NCBI GenBank assembly: GCA_002794735.1
Contig: NBAZ01000013.1
Coordinates: 186,001-250,000 of the forward strand
Length of the DNA stretch: 64,000 bases
Direction: 5' to 3'
From: Pyrrhoderma lamaoense
Taxonomy: Eukaryota > Basidiomycota > Agaricomycetes > Hymenochaetales > Hymenochaetaceae
Positions 23,724 to 35,972 of this stretch are shown in pieces. The notes beneath the pieces were generated by a model. The model was not told the origin of the DNA, did not search any database, and saw only the letters and a list, made by a program, of their open reading frames with translations. The position numbers were made by a program, and so were the translations under genes. Numbering within the stretch: position 1 is the first letter of the stretch; each line of letters opens with the position of its first letter.

Positions 23724-25142
23724 ATGGCCAACCGGAAAAGGCTAAACTCAGCTCTTCCGGACCCCAAGCATTCCAAGTCCCTCAATTCACGCTAGTTGAC
23801 TACTCATCTTTCTTCGCAGCTGGGGCACTATGTGCAACTTTAACTCATGGAGCGATGACACCCATAGACGTGATCAAGACTCGTATCCAAATTGACTCTA
23901 CGCTCCCTGCTCAGAGTAGAACGTTGTTTGCAGCAGGAAGACATATTGTACGTACTGAGGGTCCTAGTGCACTCTTGACGGGTTTTGGACCTACCGCTGT
24001 TGGATACTTCATCCAAGGTGGAGGCAAGTTTGCAGGATATGAGTATTGGAAGAAGACATTTGTGTCTCTTGTTGGAGATCAAGAGAAGGCAGTGAAGTAT
24101 CGGACTGCGATTTACCTTGGAGCTTCTAGTGTTGGAGAGTAAGTGTTGTTGATTCAAATACATTTCTTGTTCGGAAGTGTATACTCAGTTTATCTTTATC
24201 TTTGTACTTGTGTGATATTGATAATAATTACCATGATTGTGGTTTACTTGGACAGGTTCTTTGCAGATATCCTGCTTACCCCTCTTGAAGCAACACGAAT
24301 CCGACTCGTATCCGATCGAGGATTTGCATCAGGGCTGGCGACTGGATTCATGCGTCTCGCCCGAGAAGGTGGAATTAGCCAGCTGTATGCTGGATTCCTA
24401 CCCATACTATGCAAGTGAGATATAACCTTTAATCCTCATTCACTCAAGTAGTGACTGTATACTGACATAATCTTTCTGGTGTGTATTTTTGGTCTTTGCA
24501 TGATTGAAGGCAGATACCATACGCCATAGGACAGTTTACTGTAAATGAATTTTGTCATGAAGCTACTTTTAGATCCCTCTCCGAAGAGAAGAAGAAAGAG
24601 CTTCAAAACTCCAAATCGGCTATGTTTGCTGTAAATCTTGGAAGTGGGGTCATAGCAGGATTTGCTGCTGCAATTCTCAGTCAAGTATGTATTGTCTTCC
24701 TTGCCTCAAGCTCCTCTTCTTCTTCCTTTGTTACAAAGGCACCAGTTCCTAACATCGAGTCTTTGTAGCCCGCTGATACACTCTTAAGTCAAGTAAGGAA
24801 ACCCTTTCTTCCGAAAAGTGCATGCTCTCAACAAACCCCTTATACACTCACTCATGTACAGATTAACAAAGGACACGGACCATCGGGTTCAATGACGTCC
24901 CGACTAATAGCACTTGCCCGCGAAGCTGGCTTCCGCGGACTATTCGCTGGTCTTGGACCAAGAATGGTAATGACGGCTGGATTAGTTGCTGGGCAATTTT
25001 TGATCTACGATGAAATTAAACATGGTGAGCTTTTCTCAGAAATACTGAACATATAATCTGATACTGATTTATACTATGCGTATGATGTAGCACTCGGAGC
25101 ACCCCAGGACTGGAGATCCATAAAGAATCTACTAATGATTGA
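23724..25142 (+). CDS. MIR1: Mitochondrial phosphate carrier (SLC25 family)
   Basis: Inner-membrane carrier importing inorganic phosphate into the matrix. Exons join as 23724-24138, 24256-24414, 24510-24684, 24769-24792, 24862-25024 and 25091-25142, about 329 residues. The three carrier signatures are PIDVIK, PLEATR and [25 protein letters not shown] and the C-terminal [14 protein letters not shown] are typical of the Mir1/PiC subfamily rather than other SLC25 members. Two single-base losses interrupt the frame: CC at 23732-23733 just after the start (restored [13 protein letters not shown]) and CCCC at 25102-25105 (restored [17 protein letters not shown], stop TGA at 25140-25142). All six exon phases then agree. 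The fourth exon is a 24-nt microexon that encodes the third signature. Confidence 0.93.
24769..24792 (+). other. 24-nt microexon of the phosphate carrier
   Basis: The exon encodes exactly PADTLLSQ, the third carrier signature, with an acceptor ending TTTGTAG before it and a donor GTAAGG after it. Skipping it would keep the frame but delete the signature. Confidence 0.85.
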
Positions 25143-26676
25143 TAAATACAAGTATACCATATTTACTCTACTAATACTGATCTTGTTTCTTTGTTGTCGA
25201 CCAAGATGTAGAATTTTTCTCTGGACTTTAGAATATGCGATTTTAATTGTTAATATTATTTGTTACAAATAGAGAAAATATTCAATGAGACCACATTATA
25301 CTTTGTGGGTCAAAAACGTCTTTAATACAGGTCCCGATCTGAGTCCAGTACTTATCAGTATTGATCCGTTAGTTGCTTCCGTTGGTGGTGTCATTTTACC
25401 TGGATAATTGGGTTTGTTTGTGTACCTGTTCGTGGATATTCCTGAATATCCTGACTTCTACTAATGACAAACTCCAACCCGAAACGCATGCACCTCGGTT
25501 TAGGTTACAAATGTGTTCCTTACATACTTGCCGTCATGTATATGCACTAATGTTACTTCATCAGTACTGTATTCTGAACACAATACAAGTATAGACGAGA
25601 GAAGGGAAAGAGACACAGTCAGCGAAAGGAGTGTGCAGAAGCCACTGGCCGCCAGACTGAAGATCTTGTGCTAATATGTTATGCCGGCTCAGCCGAAGAT
25701 CGAATTCTCAGATTCTTTGCTACTCTCGATGTCGTTCTGACGGGTTGTTTACTCTGAAAATGAAAATGAAAGAGACTTGTTTAGAGCCCCTGAGATGAGG
25801 CCTAACTGGCTCTTGAGACTGTGGGTATTGCAATGTAGCCGTACTTTGACTTTTGCCCTAGAGAGTAAATTTTTATGAAAAAATGGTACGACTATAGTTG
25901 ATTTGATACCACCAGTTACAGCTCACGGCAAGTTTCACCGGCGAGTATATATACTATCTCAGTACATATGATATGATAAAATCGATGTATATATATATAC
26001 CTATCTTTACATTGAAACTTGATGTCCTATCGCGATGGCACCATCCGTCTCTAGTCAAAATCGCAGGCGTAACCGATAATCAATCGCATACACATACAAC
26101 GATACCAGATTTTCTAACACAGAAACCTGGTCTCATATCTTTCTGGTTCTCAGCAACAATCATGTATGAAGTATTGCTATCTCTTGCATTTGAGTATAAA
26201 AATATCAGAATTGATACAAAGGATTGATACATCTTACGTGATTCTTCCTGTTGCCTTCTTCAACCTGAGCTTATCTTTCTTTTCGCTTCAAACTTACTTC
26301 AAGCCTCTTTATACGGTAACACGATAGCCCAAATTGGAATCTGCTCTATTAAAGTGCTTGTTAACAGTATCAATGAATGTACTGATAGAGAACGAAGCTT
26401 CCTCAGTCTGATTCATACTACATTTAGGAATGTACTCCAAAGCAATATCATTATGCTGCTATTCTGTCATATGAGTATATACGGATCTGATATACCGCCT
26501 CTTGTGCAATCAGTATCATATCTAGCACCCTAGTTTAAATAGTCATTAAGGCCTACTGTCTTGCACCCCATATCCAGTGTCTGTGATAGTCTACCCCCAA
26601 CATAAAGGCTGGTTCACAATAGGGTAGTTCGGGATCCAATCTATAATCTAATCAGAATAGTACTTATCCTAGAAGA
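25143..26676. other. Intergenic region with a possible membrane-protein relic
   Basis: No intact gene is supported. Around 25973-26227 a plus-strand frame contains LISFWFSATIMYEVLLSLAF, which resembles the late transmembrane segment of the DUF6533 protein family encoded just downstream; with no convincing flanking exons it could be a remnant of a duplicate or an overlooked exon. Confidence 0.35.
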
Positions 26677-28290
26677 ATGGCAATCAGTTTTGGTCCACTC
26701 GTAGCAGTGGGTTTCGCTCGCGGAATTTTCATCGAGCAGTGTATTGGCGTCTCTGTTTGTTCGCTTCTGGTATATGATACACGTCAGTCTTCAGTCCTAT
26801 AGACTATTCTATAAGCTTATGAGACTTACACTATATAGTGATTATGGTCGATAAGGAAGTGAGTCTTGTAGAACCTGTTTCTCTATTGACTAACACAGTG
26901 TATCAGGTCAAGTACTTTTGGGTGTGTAGCAAATGCTTTTTCTTTCTCATCAGATTCAATTACATACATGACTCAGACAAGACGATGGTACAAATTGACG
27001 CATATACTTTTCTTCCTTGTATGTCTCGCTTCTATCTGGTTGCCCTGCTACTGAACTCCACTAGAATCGGTATATTGGTATCATATCTGCACTATCTGTT
27101 CTCCTTTGTAACTCTATCCGTTGTCTTTCTCAAATTTCCGAGCTGATAATTTTCAGTCCGGTCTTTGGATGCAACCACTGTACTGTGAGTTTCTTGCGCG
27201 CGTGTGATGTAAAGAACGTTGACTAACATCACATATTCAGATGTAAATATTTGTTCATTATTCTAATTTACATTCTGACAACTTCTCTTTCTTATAATCC
27301 TTCAGGCCGTTTCAGTAGATGGGCATCTAACCTAGATATCGGAGGTATACTATTTGTCATCTACAGTCCGTTATACTAAAGCTAATAATAAGTAGGCGCC
27401 GTTAGTATTATCATAATTGATTGTGTGTATTTCTCTGCTTCCAAGAGCACTTTTTTGATCAATTTGCAGACATTCTCGTACTTCGTGTCCTTGCACTATG
27501 GGGAAATAGTATGTCTATCGCAAACATTATATGTCATAACTAACTTTCAAAGATGAAATGCTATCTATCGCTCTTAAGACACTTATTCTTTGTGAAGCAA
27601 TAGCAAAGATATCCTTGATTTCTAAGTCTATTATATTACAGAATGGTGTGTTGTGTGACCTATCACTCGTAATTCGTTATATGCTTACTCAATAATTGTA
27701 GTTCAAGTCTACGATTTCGCTGCAGGTGTAGCAATTTGTGGTGAATACTCATTTGACGATGAGCGTGTAAAAACGCTCCGGTTAGCTGACTGGTGAGGTG
27801 GCCATTTTGAAACAGCTTATAAGTGCTAATTTACCTTCCCAGGTCGACTACATTGGTTATTGGCTTAGTCTTGCTGGTGATGGCTCTCTTCAAAATAACG
27901 AGCCAGAGAAGATCATTCAAAACAGAGAGACTAGACCTAAGGAACGTAATGATCAAGAATCAAATAATCTACTACATTATGTATGCTTCCTTTTTATCAA
28001 TATCTTATCGCTTAATATAACTGGAATGTAGGATCTTGTTCTGTTGTGTGATCAACATTGTGGAGTGGGGCACTGATGCATCCTCAAACTCAACAAGTGG
28101 ATATATACTTGCCATGCTCGGGAATCCGAGCTTCTTGTGCTTGCTTGGGAATCGGATGTTTATCAATTTGAAAGAGGCGGGAAAGACGGAAGTTAATGAC
28201 ATCTCGGATGGACAAGTGAGCATGGGTAGTACTCAGGGAAACTTCCAATTTGCAGCACCTTCTGGTAGAAGTTCTCAATCTACGTACTAA
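26677..28290 (+). CDS. DUF6533-type multi-pass membrane protein
   Basis: Probable member of the basidiomycete-expanded family of about seven-helix membrane proteins with an N-terminal DUF6533 domain; its function is unknown. The first exon starts MAISFGPLVAVGFARGIFIE and joins across a canonical intron (donor after ACAC near 26786, acceptor near 26839) to give LVYDTLIMVDKEVSLVEP, matching the YDxxLxxDxEV pattern of the domain. Later coding pieces include STTLVIGLVLLVMALFK (about 27843) and the last exon with LLGNRMFINLKEAGK followed by a Ser/Gln-rich cytoplasmic tail ending GRSSQSTY. Many small introns are expected between 26950 and 27790, where I could not fix every exon. Disrupted copies are common in this family, so integrity is uncertain. 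Confidence 0.55.
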
Positions 28291-29279
28291 TGGTACGTTC
28301 CGTACTCGAACTAAATGATCAAGCATCGGTCATTAACAAATAGTTTATGGACATCACTAGTCATCTTCGTACTCAACTATTTGAGTCGTTGCCTGGAGTG
28401 TTAGCTATATATCTGATCCGGAATAGTGATTGATATGCATGTATATGTGAAATGTAGTTACACATACTGACGTTATTCTTAAATCCAGGATCGAGATTTG
28501 TTAGTAGTGACACATCATTTATAAATCAATCCGGAAGAAGTGTATCTAAAGAAGGAAATGTCAAGAACTCGCTTTATTTATCATAGCACATATTTTATTG
28601 TGGTTCTCCTTAAAAATCAAGTTGCTTGATTATCAAGTCATTGATATATAAGATAGGGATATACATCGGAGACATGGTTTTAGCATTTAGTAAGAATGTG
28701 TCTAATGTCTTTAATTGCACTATGAAAAAGCGAACAGTTGGAATGCTTTAGTTCGTGAAAGACTTGTTTAGTGTTAACCTTAAGCAGAGCCCATGCTAAG
28801 CATTAACTAAGGCAGCAGAAACTCTTGATAAAACGCAAAATGTTTGAAAGCCATAGAAAGTGCGGTCTTTCGGAGTGTGGCTCTTGCCTACGAAGGTGAT
28901 TTCTCCGCTCTATTCCCCGGTCTTTCGAGTAATCAATGATAAATGCTACCGGACTGAATATTGTTCAACTTTGTACTGACGACGAGATAGAAGATGATAA
29001 GCTTTAATTAAGACTGCCGGTGCTATGAGCTATTGTTGATGAGGGACTAACTTGAATTGGTATGCGTACGTCCTAGCAATCGGAGTACTACTGAGATTAA
29101 AGATCCGTAGGATTCTGATTGATAGGTACATGCATCACGATTCCATTGTTAGCGTGCTCATCGTTATTATCGATCGAACAAGAAATATTACATATAGCTT
29201 TAAGAATACAAAGCATTACTTTCAGCGTTTTAAGGAAAAGAAACCAGAATAAGGACTTTTAATGCGTTGATGAATGTCT
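28291..29279. other. Intergenic region, AT-rich
   Basis: Nothing convincing is seen. It lies between two convergent genes and includes only short open frames without motifs (for example 29052-29252). Confidence 0.5.
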
Positions 29280-32200
29280 CTAGAAGCTGTTCTCTTGCGC
29301 AGTTGCCGTATATTTGTCATTAAATTTGTAAGTATCTTCATTTTCGTCTCGCTCAAGCACCCTTGATAACTGCGCTTTGATCCCACCTGTGCCAGTTACC
29401 CCTTCATCAAATTCACTCTCGTCCAAGTTCCATTCCATAAAATGTCGACAGGTAGATTCCGCCAGGGCAAGCTCCTTCTTCTCACGATCGTTCATCTCTT
29501 CATCCAACAATTTATTGAGATTGTGTGTAGAGAGAAGAGAGCTTGATGGTCTAAGAGTCAGGAGAATGGTCTTATAGGAATAAGGAGACGCATTGTACCT
29601 GACATATTCGGCCCGTCGGACTAACGAGGACGGTAGACCAAACATCTGAGCACACCGTGCAGCATGTGATTCAAGGGAAAGTCCGGGAGCAACACTTCCC
29701 AAAAGTTAAGGTCAAGCCTCACCTAGAGTAGGTCATGAGAGTATAGTTGCGAGATAAAACTCACCGGTAAAGATATGTTATTGTTTCGCCTTTCATTAGG
29801 TGAATTTGAGCCGAATCGCTAATTTCATCTGTTTCTCTATTGGAGTTCTCTTCATCTTCAGTATCTTGATCAGACAGGCTTGGTAACAATATTTGCATAT
29901 GTAGAAAAGAGATTGGTAAAGAAGGGTCTAGTAAATCAGATTGGAACACGTCGTGAAAGTGAGTAGCAGCAATAATTTTGGGACAAGAAGCGCCGCGAGC
30001 AAGAAAAGAGCGGAGAACGCCACAGAAAAGCCCTGATCCATCTGAAAGTCGTGTTCAGTATTGAAAAGAAGCCAAATAGAAAGAGGGAGAACACCAAGAA
30101 GTAATGGAAAGTGGGGCTCGAGATTACCTGAAGAGATAGTTCCTTTTCCGAACTCATCTAGTAGAATAAGCGAACGGGGAGTAGAGTTACGCAGTGCCAG
30201 AGATACTTGATTCAGGTCGATCATGAACGCCGATTGAATCTAATTGAGATATTAGCGGAAGTGTTAGGGACATGAGGGAAGAATTATGAGCGGGATCTAC
30301 CTTGGAGACGGATTCTCGGGTTTGAACCCGAGTGAATACTTAGATAGCTCGCTATCAGAAGCTATATTCCTAAAAGAGATATACTCACTTCTATCGACAA
30401 CCCCAAGGTAGCTGATTCTGCCGGTACGAAGCTGGAAAGATCGGTTAGTAGGAAGCTAAGTGAGTAAAATAGAAGTCTTGGACCATCCAATCTACGCTAA
30501 GTGTCAAAAATCTCAAACTACTAGTTGTGAAATTTAAGCCTTACTTGTGCCATGTACTGTATCAATGCAATCTGAGTAGAATAAATTATAGAGTACGAGT
30601 TTATATCAAAGACCGATATATCACACAAACCTGTTTCAGATAAACACTCTAAAACTATGAAGTGAGTATAAATGACAAGCACAACGTAAGGAAACATACC
30701 TTTCCACAGGCGTTTGCTCCGGTCAAGACAAGCACACTCTTTGCGTCATCTAAGACCGGACTACCCCCGTTTCCACTAGTATTTACATAGGAGTTCCAAG
30801 TTCCTACACCTCCCTTCACAAGAACGTCATTTGGGACAAACGTATCAACGACTTGTTCTTGTAGAGGATGCCTTCGATAGATGATAAGATAAGATATAGA
30901 ATATTGAATGCTGTATGCATACCTCCCTTGTTGTATATGGATAGTATTTTCCTCTGTCATGAATGGTCGTTGATAATTATACAGGCGAGCCGCATCTGCA
31001 AAGCATAGCAAGCAATCGAGTTCTGCACATGCATCACATGCTTCGGCAATAGCATTATCAAATTGTAGTATCTTGTCAAGAAGGGCTTGAACAATTTCAA
31101 TTTCTCGATCTATTCATTCCTATCAGGGTGAGTTCACCTTAGTGGATCATTATCAACATACCAACAATTGCCGGATGCAAGTCTCCTATATGATGATCCA
31201 TGTCTAGTTACAATAGTGTTATAACCTATATATGGAAGTCTCAAGATCATTGTCCTACCATGCATTTGTTCGGATTTAAAATACACGTGTGACCTTATTA
31301 CAAGATGGGTTAGTAGGAGTGGTAAGTGATAAAGTAACAGAATTAACTCTGATGAAAACTGAAAAGACCATGATCATGAGAATAAGATACCGTGTGGAAA
31401 CATCAGAACGGACCTGAAAGATCCAGCCGTCCAGTACATCAATTCCTTGTTCTGTTGTCCATTCTTCCCGCATCGGGACGCAGATAAGGAAGCCTAAAGC
31501 GCAGATATTGGTTATCTATTTATGTGTACGTCTTAAAGATAGTAAATATTCACCTAATTGAGGAAAGTAAACGACATTCAAGGACGCCGCATAATCGACT
31601 GGAACCGTTTCACTGACTTGTTCCGCAACGCGAGACTAGCCAGATTCAATGAGGAAGTAGATCCGGAATAGGATAGATATGCCATACTAAAACACTATCA
31701 ATACCATTATAGATATGCCTCCACTTATCCAATTCTTCGTCTATATTCGGTCGAACACAGACTCGTCCTGCATGTATAGACTCCTCCCAGTCGATCTGAT
31801 ATAGTATTTACGTTAGGTTTGATATTATCAAAAACGGAATGAAATTAACAGTTTCATGAACCGCATTTCCCATATCTCTGAAGCTAGCTACGTCCAAGAC
31901 AGAGATTAACTAAAGTAGCCATTCATGAGTAGCGTCCGGTTAACTTTTATCAGTTTTTGTCCCACCTTCCTGAATATCTCTATCTCTTCGCTGTTGTTCA
32001 GTTCAGTAAGCGCCTCTCTCAACAGAGCGGTATGGAAGGTGAACTGGCACCTATGTTAAACTATATTCTTGAGGACAAGAAAAAATATACTTTTACTAGT
32101 CCCTGCCAGTCATAAAGACCCGCTTTTCCTGTTTTTAATAATCTCAAGATTCTCGGGATATTCTTAAGACCCTTAAGGTGTCCGCACATAGCGTCTGCAG

Positions 32201-33741
32201 TCACAATATTTTCTGGTCTGACCAGGCACTCTACAGCATCGTGTCTGGCAGAAATCACAGGTATCGACATAGAGGGCCGAAGAAGCCACTGTCGCAAAAG
32301 GATACGACCAAGAGTTGTCCGTGTATTGTTCAGGATTCCTGGGTTTGGGAGTTAGAATAAAGATTTTGACTTCAAACTGGACTTCTAACCAAAAAGAGAT
32401 AACCCCTCTTTTGTCTTATCTGAATGTACTGATGCATGGCTTTCTGTATCAAAAACCTGTAATGACCTAGAAACACCATGTTGTTAGTGTCAAGACACCT
32501 AGAATAGGAATAATAAAATAACGAACGATAATGCATCCGCATTGATGTGCATGAAATTCTTCCTAGGAAAAAGCTATTAATGCAGACCCCGATCAGTTTT
32601 CAGATGTTGTCTCACAAACAAACTGATTCAATTGCACGAATTTCTAGTCCTCCGATTCCTTCGTTTTGTAGGTCTGCCATGGCCTTCACCCTCGCTAGAT
32701 GATCAAGAAGCGCGCCAACACAGGAGAGCTAGAACCGACGGAGAGGTATCCAATCAGGTCAAGATACTTCTAGAAAGGTGACTCACACAGAGCGGCGAAC
32801 TCTCCAAAGATGCAAAGTTCTCAACTCTAATATTCGCATTCCACCTCTTTTGTGAAGGATCTCCAACTGTGTTACGTCTCCTTCTCATGAAATCGTACGC
32901 ATTGCTTGGGGCATCACTACTTGTATGACCTAGGGATGACCCATCGTTATCCTCGATAGGAAGATCCGACAAAAAACTCAATGAAAGAAGCCGGTCACGT
33001 CCCTTTGTTGGGTGAAATCTTTTGCTGGTCTGATCTGGAAAACCCCGCGAGAAGCATCCACTGCAATGTATCAATTGATAAGACGGAAAAAGGGTTCTTG
33101 ACATGGGCATACTATAATCTCGAACGGTATCAATGGAGGCTTCGTCTGCTCTCGCACTTGTTAGAGCCACATCAGGATTTACCTGCTCTAGCACTGAATG
33201 CATATATTCTAGAACAGTAAATACTACACTGTTTCAAAACTCACATAATGTAGTCGTATCGAAGTGAGAACTCTCAGCGGTGTCTTCAAGTATATACATA
33301 ACGAGTTTTGTCGGGTCATAGTACGCACAACCCACTCGATAGCTGCAGTGGAATCATACATTATCATTATGTGAGAGAGATTTAGCGCATCGCAGTCCTT
33401 ACTGGAGAGAGAACACCGAAAGTATGATCTGAGGGAGAATAACGCAAATTCAGGACTATTCGGTTGAGCAGACAAACCTTATCGTCGGTGATCTGGATTT
33501 CGTCAGTTGTCCTACTTTCCGATCCATCTTCTTCTGTATCACCGTCTATGTTAGCATCTCTAACATTCCATTTCACCCTTTTCGCTGGGTGTTCCTGTTC
33601 AGGGTCAGTATTATCTACAGTTTCTTCATCTAAGGTATCCTTCTCTGTATCAGGTATCTCCTTCAGACGATCTTCCTTCTTTGATTTAGATTGCTTCCTA
33701 TAGTTCTGCTTCTTGAAGAAACGCTTATTTTGTCGAACCAT
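29280..33741 (-). CDS. MSH5: MutS homologue 5, meiotic recombination
   Basis: Meiosis-specific MutS family ATPase that with MSH4 stabilises crossover intermediates. The ATG at 33741 gives [17 protein letters not shown] with an acidic/basic leader. Spliced pieces follow the family order: [58 protein letters not shown] (connector/core), then the ATPase. The latter has Walker [15 protein letters not shown] across an intron near 30700, [34 protein letters not shown], Walker [14 protein letters not shown] and ATHFHDVF. The end is [20 protein letters not shown], then an acidic tail closing at 29280. The order and the [13 protein letters not shown] signatures fit MSH5 rather than MSH2/3/6 or MSH4. 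More than a dozen short introns are present; I verified several (for example 33476 to 33422 and 30128 to 30041) but not all. Confidence 0.92.
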
Positions 33742-33823
33742 TGAAATTAGATAGGTATATGTCACAAAATAGAGATAAACCCAAATTCAAGTATCAGAGA
33801 CGCTACATACGCGACTGTCACAT

Positions 33824-33829
33824 ACGCGT
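33824..33829. promoter_or_regulatory. MCB-type element ACGCGT upstream of MSH5
   Basis: ACGCGT, the MluI cell-cycle box bound by MBF in ascomycete yeasts, lies about 83 bp before the MSH5 ATG. MBF drives many replication, repair and meiotic genes in yeasts; its role here is inferred only. Confidence 0.4.
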
Positions 33830-33832
33830 GTG

Positions 33833-33840
33833 TGACGTCA
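33833..33840. promoter_or_regulatory. CRE/ATF palindrome TGACGTCA upstream of MSH5
   Basis: A perfect TGACGTCA sits 4 bp from the MCB-type box, in the 218-bp gap between the PHB2 stop and the MSH5 start. ATF/CREB-type factors control meiosis in fission yeast; relevance here is inference. Confidence 0.4.
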
Positions 33841-33959
33841 CAAATATGATTTTTTTTAATTCGCTAGTTGTGTTTGTAATTATTACGGTAGACTAATGTC
33901 GGATGCATACGGGATAGCAATATAATAAGTTTTGCATGTGATACATTTGAAACCAGTAT

Positions 33960-35289
33960 TTATTTTTTCGCTGCTTTCAGTAGATCAGCCATATCATCAC
34001 CCGCCACTGAAAAGATAGTTAAGGATGAGCTCCATAGAAAGTAACGTTCTTACATACCATTTAGCAAAAGACTTTGAGAATCCAGCATCACCTTGTTTTG
34101 TGATGAAGAAAGAAGACTCGCAATATCACGAGCAGCTTCAAGTCGACGTAGCTGAAGGAAACCTTTGCTCTGACGAACGGCTTCACCGATTAGCTCAGCA
34201 CTCTTTGCCTCTCCTTGAGCGCGGACAATAATCGACTGAAAGAAGTATTAGTTGCCAATCCTTCACAATGGTGGTGCTTACACACCTGTTTTTCCTGAAT
34301 AGCTCGGTCAACTAAGAATGCAGCACGCAGAGCGGTTTGTTGGGCGACCTAAAAGTACTAAGTCAGTAGATTACAGAGAACATCACAAAGTAGCTTACCT
34401 GTTTCGCCTCTACGGCATGAGTGAATTCTGGAGAAAAGGCAATGTGGGTGATGGAAACGTCATCCAAAATAAGATTGAAGGTCTTTGCTCTTTTCGTCAG
34501 TTCCGCTCTAATCATCCTTGAGACCTTTGACACAGAAATATGAGATATAACCGACAATAATTTCAAATACAATGACCTACGCTTTCACGCTGTGTGATGA
34601 GCTGACTAGCATTGAATTGTGCAACAACACTCTTTAGGACTTCATTCACAATCGAAGGTAAAACACGTTCGTCATATTCCAAACCGAGTTCACGATAAAT
34701 AGTAGGTAACGACTGTATCGAGGGTCGCGAAAGAACACGGCATGTAATGTTGACCATTTGCAAGTCTTGATTTAATGATGAGTAATTATACAAGTTGGTC
34801 ATTTCCATGTACAACTTACCTTTTGTTCCAGTCAAACTAGCCACATTTCGAGGTTTTGCACGGATATCAAAGAGAATGGGAGTCTCAAACCAAGGAATCT
34901 AAAAATATAATCAGCTTGGTAGAACGCTGAAAGATCAGTGTGCGCACCCTGAGGTGCGTTCCTTCATTGTAGATTTCCTCCGAAACACCATTTAACCTGC
35001 CACCAACGAGCGTTATAAGTGTTTAAAAAGGCTTGAGGAGTTCAAAACAAGCAATACCTTGTGTACTTGATAGCTCTGTGTCCACCATCCACTAAAACAC
35101 TTGCATGTCAAATGAGGTCACTGAATAGATATAAAAGTACGACGAACCGTTGAATAAACTAGCATTAAGTGCAAACCCGCCAACGGCCAGAGCAATTAGA
35201 AGCCCAGATCCAGCAAACAGTCCCCCAGGTCCTGGTACACCTCTCCTCATCACATTTTGTTGGAATTGTCGAAACGGATCCTGATTCAT
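33960..35289 (-). CDS. PHB2: Prohibitin 2
   Basis: Subunit of the ring-shaped prohibitin complex in the mitochondrial inner membrane, involved in membrane-protein stability and cristae structure. The ATG at 35289 gives [17 protein letters not shown], followed by one hydrophobic anchor ([18 protein letters not shown]). After [12 protein letters not shown] and [18 protein letters not shown] comes the SPFH domain with [36 protein letters not shown], and [16 protein letters not shown] [14 protein letters not shown]. The C-terminal coiled-coil region [19 protein letters not shown] ends at [12 protein letters not shown], stop 33962-33960. About eight exons are separated by short canonical introns. 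The longer N-terminus and anchor fit PHB2 rather than PHB1. I saw no frameshift. Confidence 0.93.
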
Positions 35290-35972
35290 GGTCCCTAGTT
35301 AGTTTGTTGCGTCAAGGACAGCAGGCCGATCTACGGCACACTTTGGGTGAGTGTGAGAAAACTCTGCTTACACAGCAGAATGTCTCGATCAAATTTGAAA
35401 TTTCACACGTACACTACTTTCCACATCCACATGTGCAGCACAGGCTGCAACTTGGCGTGGTCAAAGTCCCGGCCCAATGCATTAAAGGGCAGTCAGCACA
35501 CATGCGGGATCAAACTTCCGGTGTGTATATAAGAATACATTTCACTGTATCATTGTTTTCTTCGTGAATGTTAACTCTGTTTGTAATTTTGTATGATTAT
35601 GACGAAGGAGAAATCTTCTGTTTCGATAGGGGATCAACAGGTATGTGTATACCTATTTTGACTAGAAAAATACGTCAAAATTATTGTCGGATGCTTCGGC
35701 GTATCACTCTTGAGATACAAAACCTATTTAGACCAGATCTAATCTGCTACACATCTTGAAGTAGATAACTCATATGCATGTGTAACTGATTATTGGATGA
35801 TCTTCATTGATCCATCAATGGAATAATAAGTTTTATCTTTTTTGTTTCACTTTGGACTAAGTAATTGATAACAATGCACTGTTGTAATTTAAAACATCTT
35901 ATAGTGTAGCTATCCACAGCAACTAAATCAATCTCTTGGCATTTCTTATATCCTAGTTCTGTGGACATCGGT
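35290..35972. other. Intergenic region between PHB2 and the quinone oxidoreductase
   Basis: It holds the PHB2 promoter. Plus-strand frames at 35347-35567 and 35568-35759 have no recognisable motif and no homologous partner that I can see. Confidence 0.45.

Noticed and set aside
30320..30345. Perfect hairpin CTCGGGTTTGAACCCGAG resembling a tRNA T-arm
   Set aside because: It lies in an MSH5 exon and codes on the minus strand for the conserved [12 protein letters not shown]; no D-arm, anticodon arm or acceptor stem surrounds it.
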